The notes beneath the pieces were generated by a model. That model had not been told where the DNA came from, made no database searches, and worked only from the letters and a program-made list of their open reading frames with translations. Made by a program: the position numbers and the translations under genes. Positions 1 through 7,966 of a stretch of DNA of 28,830 nucleotides are shown here, in pieces (position 1 is the first letter of the stretch; each line of letters opens with the position of its first letter). Source of the DNA: an uncultured Clostridium sp. (GTDB lineage Bacteria; Bacillota; Clostridia; TANB77; CAG-508); NCBI GenBank assembly GCA_900554635.1, contig USHY01000014.1, forward strand, positions 1 to 28,830. Reading direction: 5' to 3'.

Positions 1-76
1 GAATTAACATTACTATTATCGTTATAATTAAGGCTATTAATGTTATTCCAGATTTGTTTTTTAATTTAAAATTCAT
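1..76 (-). CDS. Type IV prepilin-like protein, N-terminus only (cut by window edge)
   Basis: Only the first 25 codons are inside the window. The start is an ATG with a strong AAGGAGGAG site just upstream. The peptide begins MNFKLKNKSG and continues ITLIALIITIIVMLI, a short basic leader, a glycine and a long hydrophobic helix, which is the layout of a class III (prepilin) signal. Cleavage would follow the glycine at residue 10. The conserved Glu at mature position 5 of classical pilins is absent (Ala there). The same GITLIALIITIIVMLI block opens the full-length gene at 10028-11215, so the genome carries at least two members. The body of the protein and its function cannot be seen. Confidence 0.75.
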   Translation of the reverse strand, partial: MNFKLKNKSGITLIALIITIIVMLI

Positions 77-165
77 TATCTGTTCTCCTCCTTAAAAATT
101 TTTTAAGTTTTTACTTTAGTTGTTTGTTTGCTTTTTGTAAACTTTTTTTAAAATTTTACATTTAT

Positions 166-194
166 AGTTTATCCTATTTAATTCTTAATGTCAA
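166..194 (-). promoter_or_regulatory. Predicted vegetative promoter of the left-edge prepilin-like gene
   Basis: On the minus strand TTGACA (194-189) is followed after 17 bases by TAAACT (171-166). It lies about 90 bases upstream of the prepilin-like start and is divergent from the TSCPD gene promoter. Confidence 0.5.
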
Positions 195-224
195 TACTTT
201 TTCATGCAAAATTTAATTGTCAAG

Positions 225-253
225 TTGCTTTTTTTCTGTTTTAATTGTATAAT
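225..253 (+). promoter_or_regulatory. Predicted vegetative promoter of the TSCPD/tcdA unit
   Basis: TTGCTT (225-230), a 17-base spacer and TATAAT (248-253) precede the TSCPD gene. Transcription would begin near 260, giving a leader of about 33 bases with an AGGAGG site. Confidence 0.55.
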
Positions 254-292
254 TTTATTAGAATTGTTTATCTTATTTTTAGGAGGTTTTAT

Positions 293-559
293 ATGAGATA
301 TAGTTATGAGACTTCTGGTACTTGTACTAGAAGGATTGATTTTGATATTAATGGTAATGTTATTAGTAATGTTACTTTTTATGGTGGTTGCCCTGGTAAT
401 TTAGCAGCTATTTCCAGAGTTGTTGAGGGTAAGACTGTTGAAGAAATAGAGGATTTATTTAAGGATATTAAGTGTGGTTCTAAGCCTACTTCTTGCAGTG
501 CTCAGCTTGCTATTGCTGTTAGACAAGCTTTTGAAGAATTGAAGAAAAGGACAGGTTAA
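293..559 (+). CDS. Four-cysteine TSCPD domain protein (TIGR03905-like)
   Basis: 88 residues, full length for this small family. The start is the ATG at 293, because AGGAGG at 281-286 sits 6 bases before it; an in-frame ATG at 245 lies at the promoter -10 and has no ribosome binding site. Four cysteines are visible, in GTCTRR, GGCPGN and IKCGSKPTSC, the pattern of the short stand-alone TSCPD proteins common in Clostridia. The larger TSCPD domain is found at the end of vitamin B12-dependent ribonucleotide reductases, where the cysteines are thought to bind metal or act in redox. The molecular role of the stand-alone family is unknown to me. The stop is 4 bases before the tcdA start, so the two are probably co-transcribed. 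Confidence 0.8.
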   Translation: MRYSYETSGTCTRRIDFDINGNVISNVTFYGGCPGNLAAISRVVEGKTVEEIEDLFKDIKCGSKPTSCSAQLAIAVRQAFEELKKRTG

Positions 560-563
560 GCTT

Positions 564-1263
564 ATGGAAGAAAATCAGTTTAGTAGAACTTTATTGTTGA
601 TTGGTGAATCTGGTTTAGAAAAATTGAAAAACGCTAAGGTCGCAGTTTTTGGCCTTGGCGGGGTTGGTTCATATGTTGTGGAAGCTTTGGTTCGCAGTGG
701 TGTTCAAAACTTCGTTTTAGTAGATAAAGATGTTGTGAGCCTTTCTAATATTAATAGACAAATTATAGCAACTCATAATACTGTTGGTAGATTAAAAGTT
801 GATATTGAAAAAGAAAGAATTTTATCTATTAACCCTACTGCAAATGTAGAAACCTTTGCAGAATTTTTTATGCCAGGCAATTCAGAAATTTTGAATAACT
901 CCATTACATACATTGTTGATGCAATAGATACTGTTACAGCAAAAATAGAATTAGTTATGCAAGCCGAAAAACTTAATGTTCCCATTATTTCTTCTATGGG
1001 AACTGGAAACAAACTAAACCCACGGTTTGTTTGAAATTACAGATATTTATAAAACTCAAGTTTGCCCTCTTGCTAAAGTCATGAGAAAGGAATTAAAAGC
1101 TAGAGAGATTAAACATTTAAAGGTTTTATATTCTAAAGAAGAACCCATTAAAAATGGCGTTTTGGGCGATAATGGAAAGCCTATTCCTGGTAGCATTGCT
1201 TTTGTACCTTCTGTTGCAGGCTTACTAATTGCAGGTGAAGTTATTAGAGACATAATTAAATAA
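564..1263 (+). CDS. tcdA: tRNA threonylcarbamoyladenosine dehydratase, +1 recoded at CGG
   Basis: ThiF/E1-like enzyme that cyclises t6A37 of ANN-decoding tRNAs to ct6A using ATP. The nucleotide-binding loop is at residues 29-34 (GLGGVG), followed by DKDVVSLSNINRQ. The frame is open from the ATG at 564 to an in-frame CGG at 1023-1025, then meets TGA at 1032. Skipping the C gives NKLNP-G-LFEITDIYKT, and the frame stays open to 1263 through CPLAKVMRKEL, the usual C-terminal part of the family. The restored protein is about 232 residues, normal for TcdA. The conserved sequence on both sides argues against a decayed gene. It is translated right after the TSCPD gene. The family call is firm; how the frame is restored is inferred. 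Confidence 0.88.
1023..1026 (+). other. CGG +1 recoding site in tcdA (CCA-C-GGT)
   Basis: Codon 154 is an in-frame CGG. Reading CCA CGG TTT GTT ends at TGA, whereas CCA (C) GGT TTG TTT GAA gives P-G-L-F-E, the expected TcdA sequence. It is the only in-frame CGG in the gene and the only site here where the glycine codon is GGT. Confidence 0.75.
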
Positions 1264-1281
1264 CATTGGTTAAAACTTCCT

Positions 1282-1310
1282 TTGATTTTTGTTTAATTTT
1301 ATGTTAACAT
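1282..1310 (+). promoter_or_regulatory. Candidate promoter of the small membrane protein gene
   Basis: TTGATT (1282-1287), a 17-base spacer and TAACAT (1305-1310) lie 20 bases upstream of the ATG at 1331. The -10 is a weaker match, so some transcription may also come through from tcdA. Confidence 0.4.
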
Positions 1311-1330
1311 AATCTTAGGAGGTTTTACTT

Positions 1331-1579
1331 ATGATGAAAATTATTAATGAATTTAAAGAAATTGATATTTCAATTATAAATATTATGAAAAATGGATTTA
1401 AGTTTTCCCTAGTACTTAGTTTATTTGCTTCTTACATATTATATTTTTACATTCAAAACCCAATTTCACACACAGTTTTTGAAATTGGTTATTTATCTCA
1501 AAAAGTAGCACTTATGTTTTTTGTATGCTTTTTTACTGGAGCTTTTGTATTTAATAAGGTTAAGAAAAATATAGTATAA
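1331..1579 (+). CDS. Small two-helix membrane protein, unknown function
   Basis: 82 residues, with AGGAGG 8 bases before the ATG. After an amphipathic N-terminus (MMKIINEFKEIDISIINIMK) there are two hydrophobic stretches, roughly residues 23-41 (FKFSLVLSLFASYILYFYI) and 57-74 (KVALMFFVCFFTGAFVF), and a basic end (NKVKKNIV). I recognise no domain. It sits between tcdA and the terminator facing gatB and appears to have its own weak promoter. The good ribosome binding site, clean topology and immediate terminator make it a credible gene. Confidence 0.7.
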   Translation: MMKIINEFKEIDISIINIMKNGFKFSLVLSLFASYILYFYIQNPISHTVFEIGYLSQKVALMFFVCFFTGAFVFNKVKKNIV

Positions 1580-1608
1580 AAAATCCCTCTTGACTTGAGG
1601 GATTTTTT
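1578..1608. terminator. Bidirectional terminator between the small membrane gene and gatB
   Basis: A perfect 12-bp stem, AAAAAATCCCTC (1578-1589) and GAGGGATTTTTT (1597-1608), encloses a 7-base loop. A/T tracts at both ends let it stop transcription from either side. The gatB stop codon follows at 1609. Confidence 0.9.
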
Positions 1609-3048
1609 CTATTTATTTAGCTCTTCTAAGAACATTTTATTTAACATTTGAGGATTAGCTTTTCCTCTAGTTTCCTTCATTGCTTGGCCCACTAAAAAGC
1701 CTAGAGCTCTATCTTTTCCAGCTTTAAAATCTGCAATTGAAGCAGGGTTTGCTTCAAGAATTTTTGTAACAACTTCCTTTATTGCTCCTTCATCTGAAAT
1801 TTGTATCCAACCTTTTTCTTTTATTATATCCTCTGGGTCTTTTGGATTTTCAAACATTTCCTCTAACACTTGTTTTGCAATTTTAGAGCTAATTGTTCCT
1901 TTATCTATTAATTCTACAAGCTTTCCAAGGTCTTCTGCTTTAAATGGAATGTCGTTTGGCTCTTGTTCTTTTTCATTTAAAATTCTTGTTATATCTGTCA
2001 TTATCCAGTTGCTTACTGCTTTAGGATTATGGCATTTTTCAGTTGCTTTTTCAAAAAGGTCTGATAGATATTTTGATGATGTAAGAATATTACTATCATA
2101 TTCAGGTAGTTTAAATTCTTTTATATATCTTTCCTTTCTGCTTTCTGGCATCTCTGGTAATGTTTTTTTGATGTTTTCTATCATTTCATCAGAAATTTTT
2201 ATAATTCCTAAATCTGGTTCTGGGAAATATCTATAATCTTGGGCATTTTCTTTATCTCTCATTGAAAATGTTTTGCCTGATACTTCATCCCATCTTAGTG
2301 TTTCTTGATATATCTTTCCACCTTGCTCTATAACTTCTACTTGGCGCATAGCTTCGTATTCTATAGCTCTTGTAATTGACCTAAATGAGTTCATATTCTT
2401 CATTTCGGTTCTTGTTCCAAATTCTTTATCTCCTTTTTTTCTAACTGAAACATTGACATCGGCTCTTAAAGAACCTTCCTGCATTTTACAGTCTGATACT
2501 TCAATATACTCAAGGATTGATTTTAATTTTTTTAAATAGCTTTCTACTTCTTTAGTACTTCTCATATCAGGTTCTGATACAATTTCTATTAATGGAACTC
2601 CACTTCTATTTAAATCAACTAAGCTTCCTCTTCCAAATTCATCATGATTTAGTTTTCCAGCATCTTCTTCTATATGAATTCTAACTAATCCTATTCTTTT
2701 AGGTCCTTTTTCAGTTTCAATTTCTACATAACCTTTTGTGCAAAGTGGCATATCAAATTGAGATATTTGGTATGATTTTGGAAGGTCTGGGTAGAAATAG
2801 TTTTTTCTATCATTTTTGCTTATTCTTGCTATATCACAATTTGTAGCAAGTCCGGCTTTAATGGCATATTCAACTACTTTTTTATTTAGTACTGGTAGTG
2901 CTCCTGGCATTGCCATACAAACTGGGCAGCAGTGTGTGTTTGGCTCTCCACCAAATTCTGTAGGGCATGAGCAGAATATTTTAGTTTTTGTTGATAATTC
3001 TGCATGTACTTCTAGTCCTATTACAACTTCATAATCTTCTCTTAACAT
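1609..3048 (-). CDS. gatB: Asp/Glu-tRNA amidotransferase subunit B
   Basis: Subunit of GatCAB, which converts Glu-tRNA(Gln) and/or Asp-tRNA(Asn) to the amidated forms in bacteria lacking the direct synthetases. 479 residues, normal length. The N-terminal kinase-like domain has GLEVHAELSTKTKIFC and HCCPVCMAMPGALPVLN, containing the zinc-site cysteines; the C-terminal YqeY-type helical domain ends QMLNKMFLEELNK. The ATG is preceded by TAGGAGGAAAAT, in which the TAG is the gatA stop, so gatA and gatB are tightly coupled. Last gene of the gatC-gatA-gatB operon. No in-frame CGG is present. Confidence 0.97.
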   Translation of the reverse strand: MLREDYEVVIGLEVHAELSTKTKIFCSCPTEFGGEPNTHCCPVCMAMPGALPVLNKKVVEYAIKAGLATNCDIARISKNDRKNYFYPDLPKSYQISQFDMPLCTKGYVEIETEKGPKRIGLVRIHIEEDAGKLNHDEFGRGSLVDLNRSGVPLIEIVSEPDMRSTKEVESYLKKLKSILEYIEVSDCKMQEGSLRADVNVSVRKKGDKEFGTRTEMKNMNSFRSITRAIEYEAMRQVEVIEQGGKIYQETLRWDEVSGKTFSMRDKENAQDYRYFPEPDLGIIKISDEMIENIKKTLPEMPESRKERYIKEFKLPEYDSNILTSSKYLSDLFEKATEKCHNPKAVSNWIMTDITRILNEKEQEPNDIPFKAEDLGKLVELIDKGTISSKIAKQVLEEMFENPKDPEDIIKEKGWIQISDEGAIKEVVTKILEANPASIADFKAGKDRALGFLVGQAMKETRGKANPQMLNKMFLEELNK

Positions 3049-3057
3049 ATTTTCCTC

Positions 3058-4509
3058 CTAATTTTTAAATGTTGGTTTATGATTTTCTCTAAATTTAACT
3101 TCTTGCTCATAAGTATAAGCTGCTTGTATTATTGTTTCTTCTCCAAATGGTTTTCCTATTAATTGAAGTCCTATTGGTAATCCAGCTTTATCTACTCCAC
3201 ATGGAATTGAAATTCCTGGAAGTCCAGCAATATTTACTGAAACTGTACACAAGTCTGCTAAATACATTTCAAGTGGATTATTTGATTTTGTTCCAATTTC
3301 ATAAGCCACAGTTGGTGATGTTGGAGTTAATAATAAATCATATTTTTCAAAAAGTTTTGCAAATTCTTGTTTAATAATAGTTCTAACTTTTTGAGCCTTT
3401 TTATAATAAGCATCATAATATCCTGATGATAATACATAAGTTCCAAGTATTATTCTTCTTTTTACTTCTGCACCAAATCCTTCTGTTCTTGAATTAACAA
3501 AAATATCGTTTAGATTTGAATAATTTTTAGTTCTATAACCATATCTTATTCCATCAAATCTTCCTAAATTTGAGCTTGCTTCTGCACAGGCAATAATGTA
3601 GTATGTTGCTAATGCTTCATTTGCAATGTCTAATGTACATTCTTCTACCGTTGCACCTAAGCTTTTATATTTTTCCACTGCCATTTCTATTGCGTTTCTT
3701 ACTTCTGGATTTATTCCTTCTCCTAGGAATTCCTTTGGAACACCAATTTTGAATTTGCTAACATCTTTAACTAAACTTTTTGTATAGTCCTTTTTAGGTA
3801 AGTTTTCAGATGTTGAATCTTTTTCATCAAATCCAGCTAAAACATTTAATAATATTGCACTATCTGTAACATCTTGTGTAATTGGTCCTATCTGGTCTAA
3901 AGAAGATGCAAATGCAACTAATCCATATCTTGAAACTAGTCCATAAGTTGGTTTTAAACCAACAACTCCACAAAGCGCAGCTGGTTGTCTAATTGATCCA
4001 CCTGTGTCTGAGCCTAGTGCCCATGGAACCATTTGGCTGGCTACTGCTGCAGCACTTCCTCCACTAGATCCACCTGGTGCCATCTTTAAGTTCCAAGGGT
4101 TTCTAGTTACCTTAAATGCAGAGTATTCTGTTGAAGCTCCCATAGCGAATTCATCCATGTTAAGCTTTCCAAGGCTAAGCACACCTTCATTATTTAATTT
4201 TTCTACAACTGTTGCATTATATGGTGCAACAAAGTTTTCAAGCATTTTAGAACTGCAAGTTGTTTTTACCCCTTTTGTACACATGTTATCCTTAATTCCT
4301 ATTGGAATACCAGCTAATTTTGATTTTGTTCTATCAACACTTTCAGCTTGTTTTAAAGCTTCATCTGCTGTAACTGTAACAAATGCTTGTACATCTTTTT
4401 CTTTTTCATCTATTCTTTTTGAATAACTTTTTATAATATCCTCTGATGTTATTTCATTTTTTTCAAGTTTTTCCATTAATTCATGTACTGTTAATTCATA
4501 AAGTTCCAT
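3058..4509 (-). CDS. gatA: Asp/Glu-tRNA amidotransferase subunit A (glutaminase)
   Basis: Amidase-signature enzyme that releases ammonia from glutamine for GatB. 483 residues when started at the ATG at 4509 (MELYELTVHELMEK), chosen because AAGGAGG lies just upstream; the frame is open further 5' but that part overlaps gatC. The catalytic Ser-cisSer-Lys set is visible: the Lys in GIPIGIKDN and the serines in PGGSSGGSAAAVAS and GSDTGGSIRQPA. The gatC stop lies inside the gatA ribosome binding site, a sign of translational coupling. Confidence 0.97.
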   Translation of the reverse strand: MELYELTVHELMEKLEKNEITSEDIIKSYSKRIDEKEKDVQAFVTVTADEALKQAESVDRTKSKLAGIPIGIKDNMCTKGVKTTCSSKMLENFVAPYNATVVEKLNNEGVLSLGKLNMDEFAMGASTEYSAFKVTRNPWNLKMAPGGSSGGSAAAVASQMVPWALGSDTGGSIRQPAALCGVVGLKPTYGLVSRYGLVAFASSLDQIGPITQDVTDSAILLNVLAGFDEKDSTSENLPKKDYTKSLVKDVSKFKIGVPKEFLGEGINPEVRNAIEMAVEKYKSLGATVEECTLDIANEALATYYIIACAEASSNLGRFDGIRYGYRTKNYSNLNDIFVNSRTEGFGAEVKRRIILGTYVLSSGYYDAYYKKAQKVRTIIKQEFAKLFEKYDLLLTPTSPTVAYEIGTKSNNPLEMYLADLCTVSVNIAGLPGISIPCGVDKAGLPIGLQLIGKPFGEETIIQAAYTYEQEVKFRENHKPTFKN

Positions 4510-4519
4510 CTTTTCCTCC

Positions 4520-4804
4520 TTAAATAACTTTTGGAATGCTGAACATATTGTTCTGTTTCTCTGGTGCATTTTGCAATAAAGCTTCCTTATCTTCAAATTC
4601 CTTTATTTCATCTTCTCTAAACATATTCACATTATTTGTACTTCCAATTGTCTCACTTACATTATCAGTATCAACACTGTTTACAATATTAGCAAAGTTC
4701 AAAATATCTTGAAGATTCTTTCTATACTCCTCAATCTCATCTTCCCTAATATTCAAAGCAGCAAGTTTTGCAATATGCAAAATTTCCTCTTTTCCTACTT
4801 GCAT
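4520..4804 (-). CDS. gatC: Asp/Glu-tRNA amidotransferase subunit C
   Basis: 94 residues, the usual size of GatC, the belt-like subunit that holds GatA and GatB together. The N-terminus KEEILHIAKLAALNIREDE is the family signature (IxxIAxLAxLxLxEEE), and the tail has REDEIKEF. First gene of gatC-gatA-gatB, transcribed from the promoter at 4839-4867. The ribosome binding site is GAGG about 9 bases upstream of the ATG. Confidence 0.93.
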   Translation of the reverse strand: MQVGKEEILHIAKLAALNIREDEIEEYRKNLQDILNFANIVNSVDTDNVSETIGSTNNVNMFREDEIKEFEDKEALLQNAPEKQNNMFSIPKVI

Positions 4805-4838
4805 AAACCTTCATCCTCTCTTCTTTTTAATGTAAATA

Positions 4839-4867
4839 ATTATATAACTTTTTATACAAAAAAACAA
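4839..4867 (-). promoter_or_regulatory. Predicted gatCAB promoter
   Basis: On the minus strand TTGTTT (4867-4862), a 17-base spacer and TATAAT (4844-4839) lie 35 bases upstream of gatC. Confidence 0.5.
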
Positions 4868-4877
4868 GAGAAAAGTA

Positions 4878-4906
4878 TTGATTTTTGGTAATTTATAATA
4901 TAAAAT
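4878..4906 (+). promoter_or_regulatory. Candidate promoter of the spoVD/ftsI-like gene
   Basis: TTGATT (4878-4883), a 17-base spacer and TAAAAT (4901-4906) lie directly upstream of the PBP start and back to back with the gatC promoter. A TATAAT at 4894-4899 lacks a well-spaced -35. Confidence 0.4.
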
Positions 4907-4928
4907 AATGTTATTTATGGAGGAACTT

Positions 4929-7143
4929 ATGAAAAAATCTGGGAAAATTATAAAAATAAACAATTCTAGTATAAAAAGGTTAAGTAGATTTAAGGGAGTG
5001 CTATATTTTTTGCTTGTTTTGCTTGTTGTTAGGCTTGCTTATTTGCAGATTATTAAGGGGCCTTCTTTAAGTAAGGAAGCTAGTTCTCAACAGACTTCTA
5101 CAAGGACTATTGACCCTTCGAGAGGAACAATTTATGATTCTAATGGTAAGGTTTTAGCGATAAGTGCTGAGGTTGATACTGTTTCAGTTAATCCTTCTAA
5201 ATTAAAAGATTCAAAGGGAAATGAGGTTAATAAAGATTTTGTTGCAAATTCTTTTAGTAATATTTTTGGAATCGATTCATCTGAAATTTTAGACAAGCTT
5301 AATTCTGATTCAAAAACTGTTACTATTGCCTCTAAAGTTGAAAGTGATAAAATTGATTTATTAAGAACATGGATGAAGACAAATAATATTTATGCTGGAA
5401 TTAATATAGATTCAAGTGTTAAAAGATATTACCCATATAATAACCTAGCCTGCCATATGCTAGGGTTTACGGGAACTGATAGTAATGGATTGTTTGGTCT
5501 AGAAAATTCTCTTGATTCATTGCTTTCCGGTACTGCTGGTAAAGTAGTTTCTATTACAGACTCTGTTAATAGTGAGATACCAAACCAACAGCAATCATAC
5601 ATTGAGGCTCAAAATGGTAGTAATGTTTACCTTACTATAGATGTAAATATTCAATCTATTGTCCAAAAATATCTATCTCAAGCTGTTGTTGATAATATTG
5701 CAGATTATGGTACAGCTATAATAATGGAACCATCTACAGGTAATATTTTAGCCATGGCAAATTATCCAGATTATAATTTGAATACACCTTTTACTCCAAC
5801 TAATGAACAGACTTTAAATTCTTGGGATTCAATGTCTTCACAAGAACAAACGGATTATTTATATGATATGTGGAGAAACAAAGCTGTTCAAAACACTTAT
5901 GAACCTGGTTCTGTTTTTAAAATAATAACTGCAGCTGTAGGGCTTGAAGAGGGAATTGTTGATGAAAACACAGCCAATACTTTCTATTGTGCAGGTACAG
6001 AGTATGTTGATAATGTTCCAATTAATTGTTGGAGATATACAAGACCACATGAGGGCGAATCTTTAAAACAGGCTTTAGCAAATTCATGTAACCCTGCATT
6101 TATACAATTAGGTTTAAAAATTGGTGCCCCAACTCTTTATAAATATTACGAAGCCTTCCGGATTACTCTCAAATACAAATTCTCTGTTTTATGGAGAATC
6201 AAACAGTATTTTTTATAATAGTAGTTCAATTAGAAAATTTGAACTTGCAACTATGTCTTTTGGGCAAGGAATAAATGTTACACCTTTGCAACTTGTAACT
6301 GCTGTTTCAGCTATTGCAAATGAAGGCGTTCTAATGCAACCTAGAATAATTGCAAAAACTGTTGATACAAATACGGGAAGTGTTACAACTCCTGAACCTG
6401 TTACAGTTAGACAGGTAGTTTCAAAAAAAACTGCTAACGAAGTTCTTGAAATGCTTGATTATGCCGTAAGTGATGGTACAGGAAAATATGCTGATGTAAA
6501 AGGATATTCAATTGGTGGAAAATCTGGTACATCTGAAAACTTAGGTAAAGGTGATGGTACATATGTTGCTTCATTTATAGGTCTTTCACCTACAGTAAAT
6601 ACACAAGTTGTTGTTTTAGTTGCTTTATACAATCCACAAGGTAAATCTTTCCAAGGTGGAGAAATTGCAGGACCTGTTGTTGCACAAATATTAACAGAAA
6701 TTTTACCATATATTGGTGTTGCTTCAACTGCTAATACAAGTTCAAATTACAAAACTACTACTCTTGCTGATTTAAAAAATAAAACTGTTCGTGAAGCAAA
6801 AGCAGAACTTGAAAAAGCTGGTTTTGGTGTACATTTAGATAGTTCAGTTAGTGATGATGAATTGGTTACAAATCAAATGCCTAGAAAAGGAGCCCTTTTG
6901 TTAAAAGATGCACAAGTCTTTTTATATACTGAAAGTAGCAATGTAGCAACTTCAGTAAATGTTCCAAGCTTTAAAGGAATGTCTGTTTCTGAAGCTTTGA
7001 ATGTTGCCAAAGAACATAATCTAAATATTGCTTTAGATGGTTCTGGAATTGTAATAAGCCAAGATATTGCAGCTGATACTTCTGTTGAAATTGGTTCAGT
7101 AATTAATTTAACTTTGAAGAGTGAATTAAATGGTGGCTGGTAA
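4929..7143 (+). CDS. spoVD: Class B penicillin-binding protein with two PASTA domains (SpoVD/FtsI type), +1 recoded
   Basis: Transpeptidase that cross-links peptidoglycan at septum or spore cortex. Start chosen at 4929, where GGAGG precedes the ATG by 5 bases. One N-terminal membrane helix (about residues 24-43) is followed by the PBP dimer domain and the transpeptidase domain. Motifs are S328-V-F-K, S386-C-N and, after the frame change, K531-S-G-T. Two PASTA repeats follow to the end (TLADLKNKTVREAKAELEKA and VPSFKGMSVSEALNVAKEH). An in-frame CGG at 6159 throws the frame off; skipping its C gives YYEAF-G-LLSNTNSLFYGE and restores everything to 7143, about 737 residues. Without the shift the KSG motif would be lost. 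SpoVD is likelier than vegetative FtsI or PBP2x given the sporulation setting, but this is not certain. Confidence 0.88.
6159..6162 (+). other. CGG +1 recoding site in the spoVD/ftsI-like gene (TTC-C-GGA)
   Basis: Codon 411 is CGG. Read in frame, the protein diverges and ends at 6218. Skipping the C gives E-A-F-G-L-L, matching the conserved AFG after the SxN motif. Another CGG in this gene, in TCC GGT at 5526-5531, is out of frame and causes no shift. Confidence 0.78.
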
Positions 7144-7151
7144 ATAAAAAA

Positions 7152-7187
7152 TAATAGGTCAAATTATTTTGGCCTATTACTTTTTTT
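7152..7187. terminator. Bidirectional terminator between the PBP gene and lgt
   Basis: TAATAGG with an extended stem (TCAAA) folds back on TTTGG and CCTATTA, followed by seven T on the plus strand; the minus strand also ends in a T-rich run. The last codons of lgt lie inside the hairpin. Confidence 0.8.
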
Positions 7188-7943
7188 ATATAATATAATT
7201 CCTAAACCTAAGCAAATTGCTGAAACTAATTGAGATATTCGTATTGGGCCAAGCATTAAACTGTCTGTTCTTAGCCCTTCTATTAGCATTCTAATTAGTC
7301 CATAACATATTAAGTATAAATATGTTATTTGCCCTGTAAATTTCCTTTTTGGAGCTATTTTCGCAAGTATTATAAATAGTGTAAATGTTGCTATTGATTC
7401 ATAAAGAAATGTTGGATGTACTTCTTTGTAAATTCCAAATTCATATATTCCCATTCTCCATGGTAGTTTTGTTTCTGTTCCATATGCTTCAATATTTATA
7501 AAGTTGCCCCAACGCCCTATAGCTTGACCAAGTAGTAGTGCTGGTACTATGAAGTCTAATAAATCTAATATATGAATTTTTCTTTTCTTGCAAAAAATTA
7601 TGCAAGTTATGAATCCTCCAATTATTCCTCCATAGATGGCCAATCCTCCTGTTCTAAAGTTTAAAATCTGTTCTGGGCTTTTTATGAAATGTTCTATATC
7701 AAAAATTACATAATATAATCTTGCTGAAATTATTGAGATTGGAATTAGTACTAATAATAAATCTACTACATCTGCAAATTTAATATTGTACATTCCATCC
7801 CTTTTTTGGAAGTAAACCACTCCTAAAAACATTGCAGTTACTATAAGTATGGCATACCAATATATTTCTACATTGAAAATTGAAAATGCCACATTATTTA
7901 GTTTTATACTTAATTTCAGCATTGGAAATTGAACTATACTCAT
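7164..7943 (-). CDS. lgt: Prolipoprotein diacylglyceryl transferase
   Basis: Integral membrane enzyme that moves diacylglycerol from phosphatidylglycerol to the lipobox cysteine of prolipoproteins. 259 residues when started at the ATG at 7943 (MSIVQFPMLK); the frame is open further upstream but would overlap rnj. Visible motifs are RTGGLAIYGGIIGG, the signature GQAIGRWGNFINIEAYG and HPTFLYES, with about seven hydrophobic segments. It begins 23 bases after the rnj stop, so the two are one unit read from the rnj promoter. The ribosome binding site is AAGGAAAG with a rather long gap. Confidence 0.95.
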   Translation of the reverse strand: MSIVQFPMLKLSIKLNNVAFSIFNVEIYWYAILIVTAMFLGVVYFQKRDGMYNIKFADVVDLLLVLIPISIISARLYYVIFDIEHFIKSPEQILNFRTGGLAIYGGIIGGFITCIIFCKKRKIHILDLLDFIVPALLLGQAIGRWGNFINIEAYGTETKLPWRMGIYEFGIYKEVHPTFLYESIATFTLFIILAKIAPKRKFTGQITYLYLICYGLIRMLIEGLRTDSLMLGPIRISQLVSAICLGLGIILYKKSNRPK

Positions 7944-7966
7944 TATACTTAAATCTTTCCTTTTTA

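Noticed and set aside
1015..1036. tcdA frameshift as a 4-base GTTT duplication
   Set aside because: Skipping the C of CGG restores a better family match (PGLFE) and follows the same rule as six other sites.
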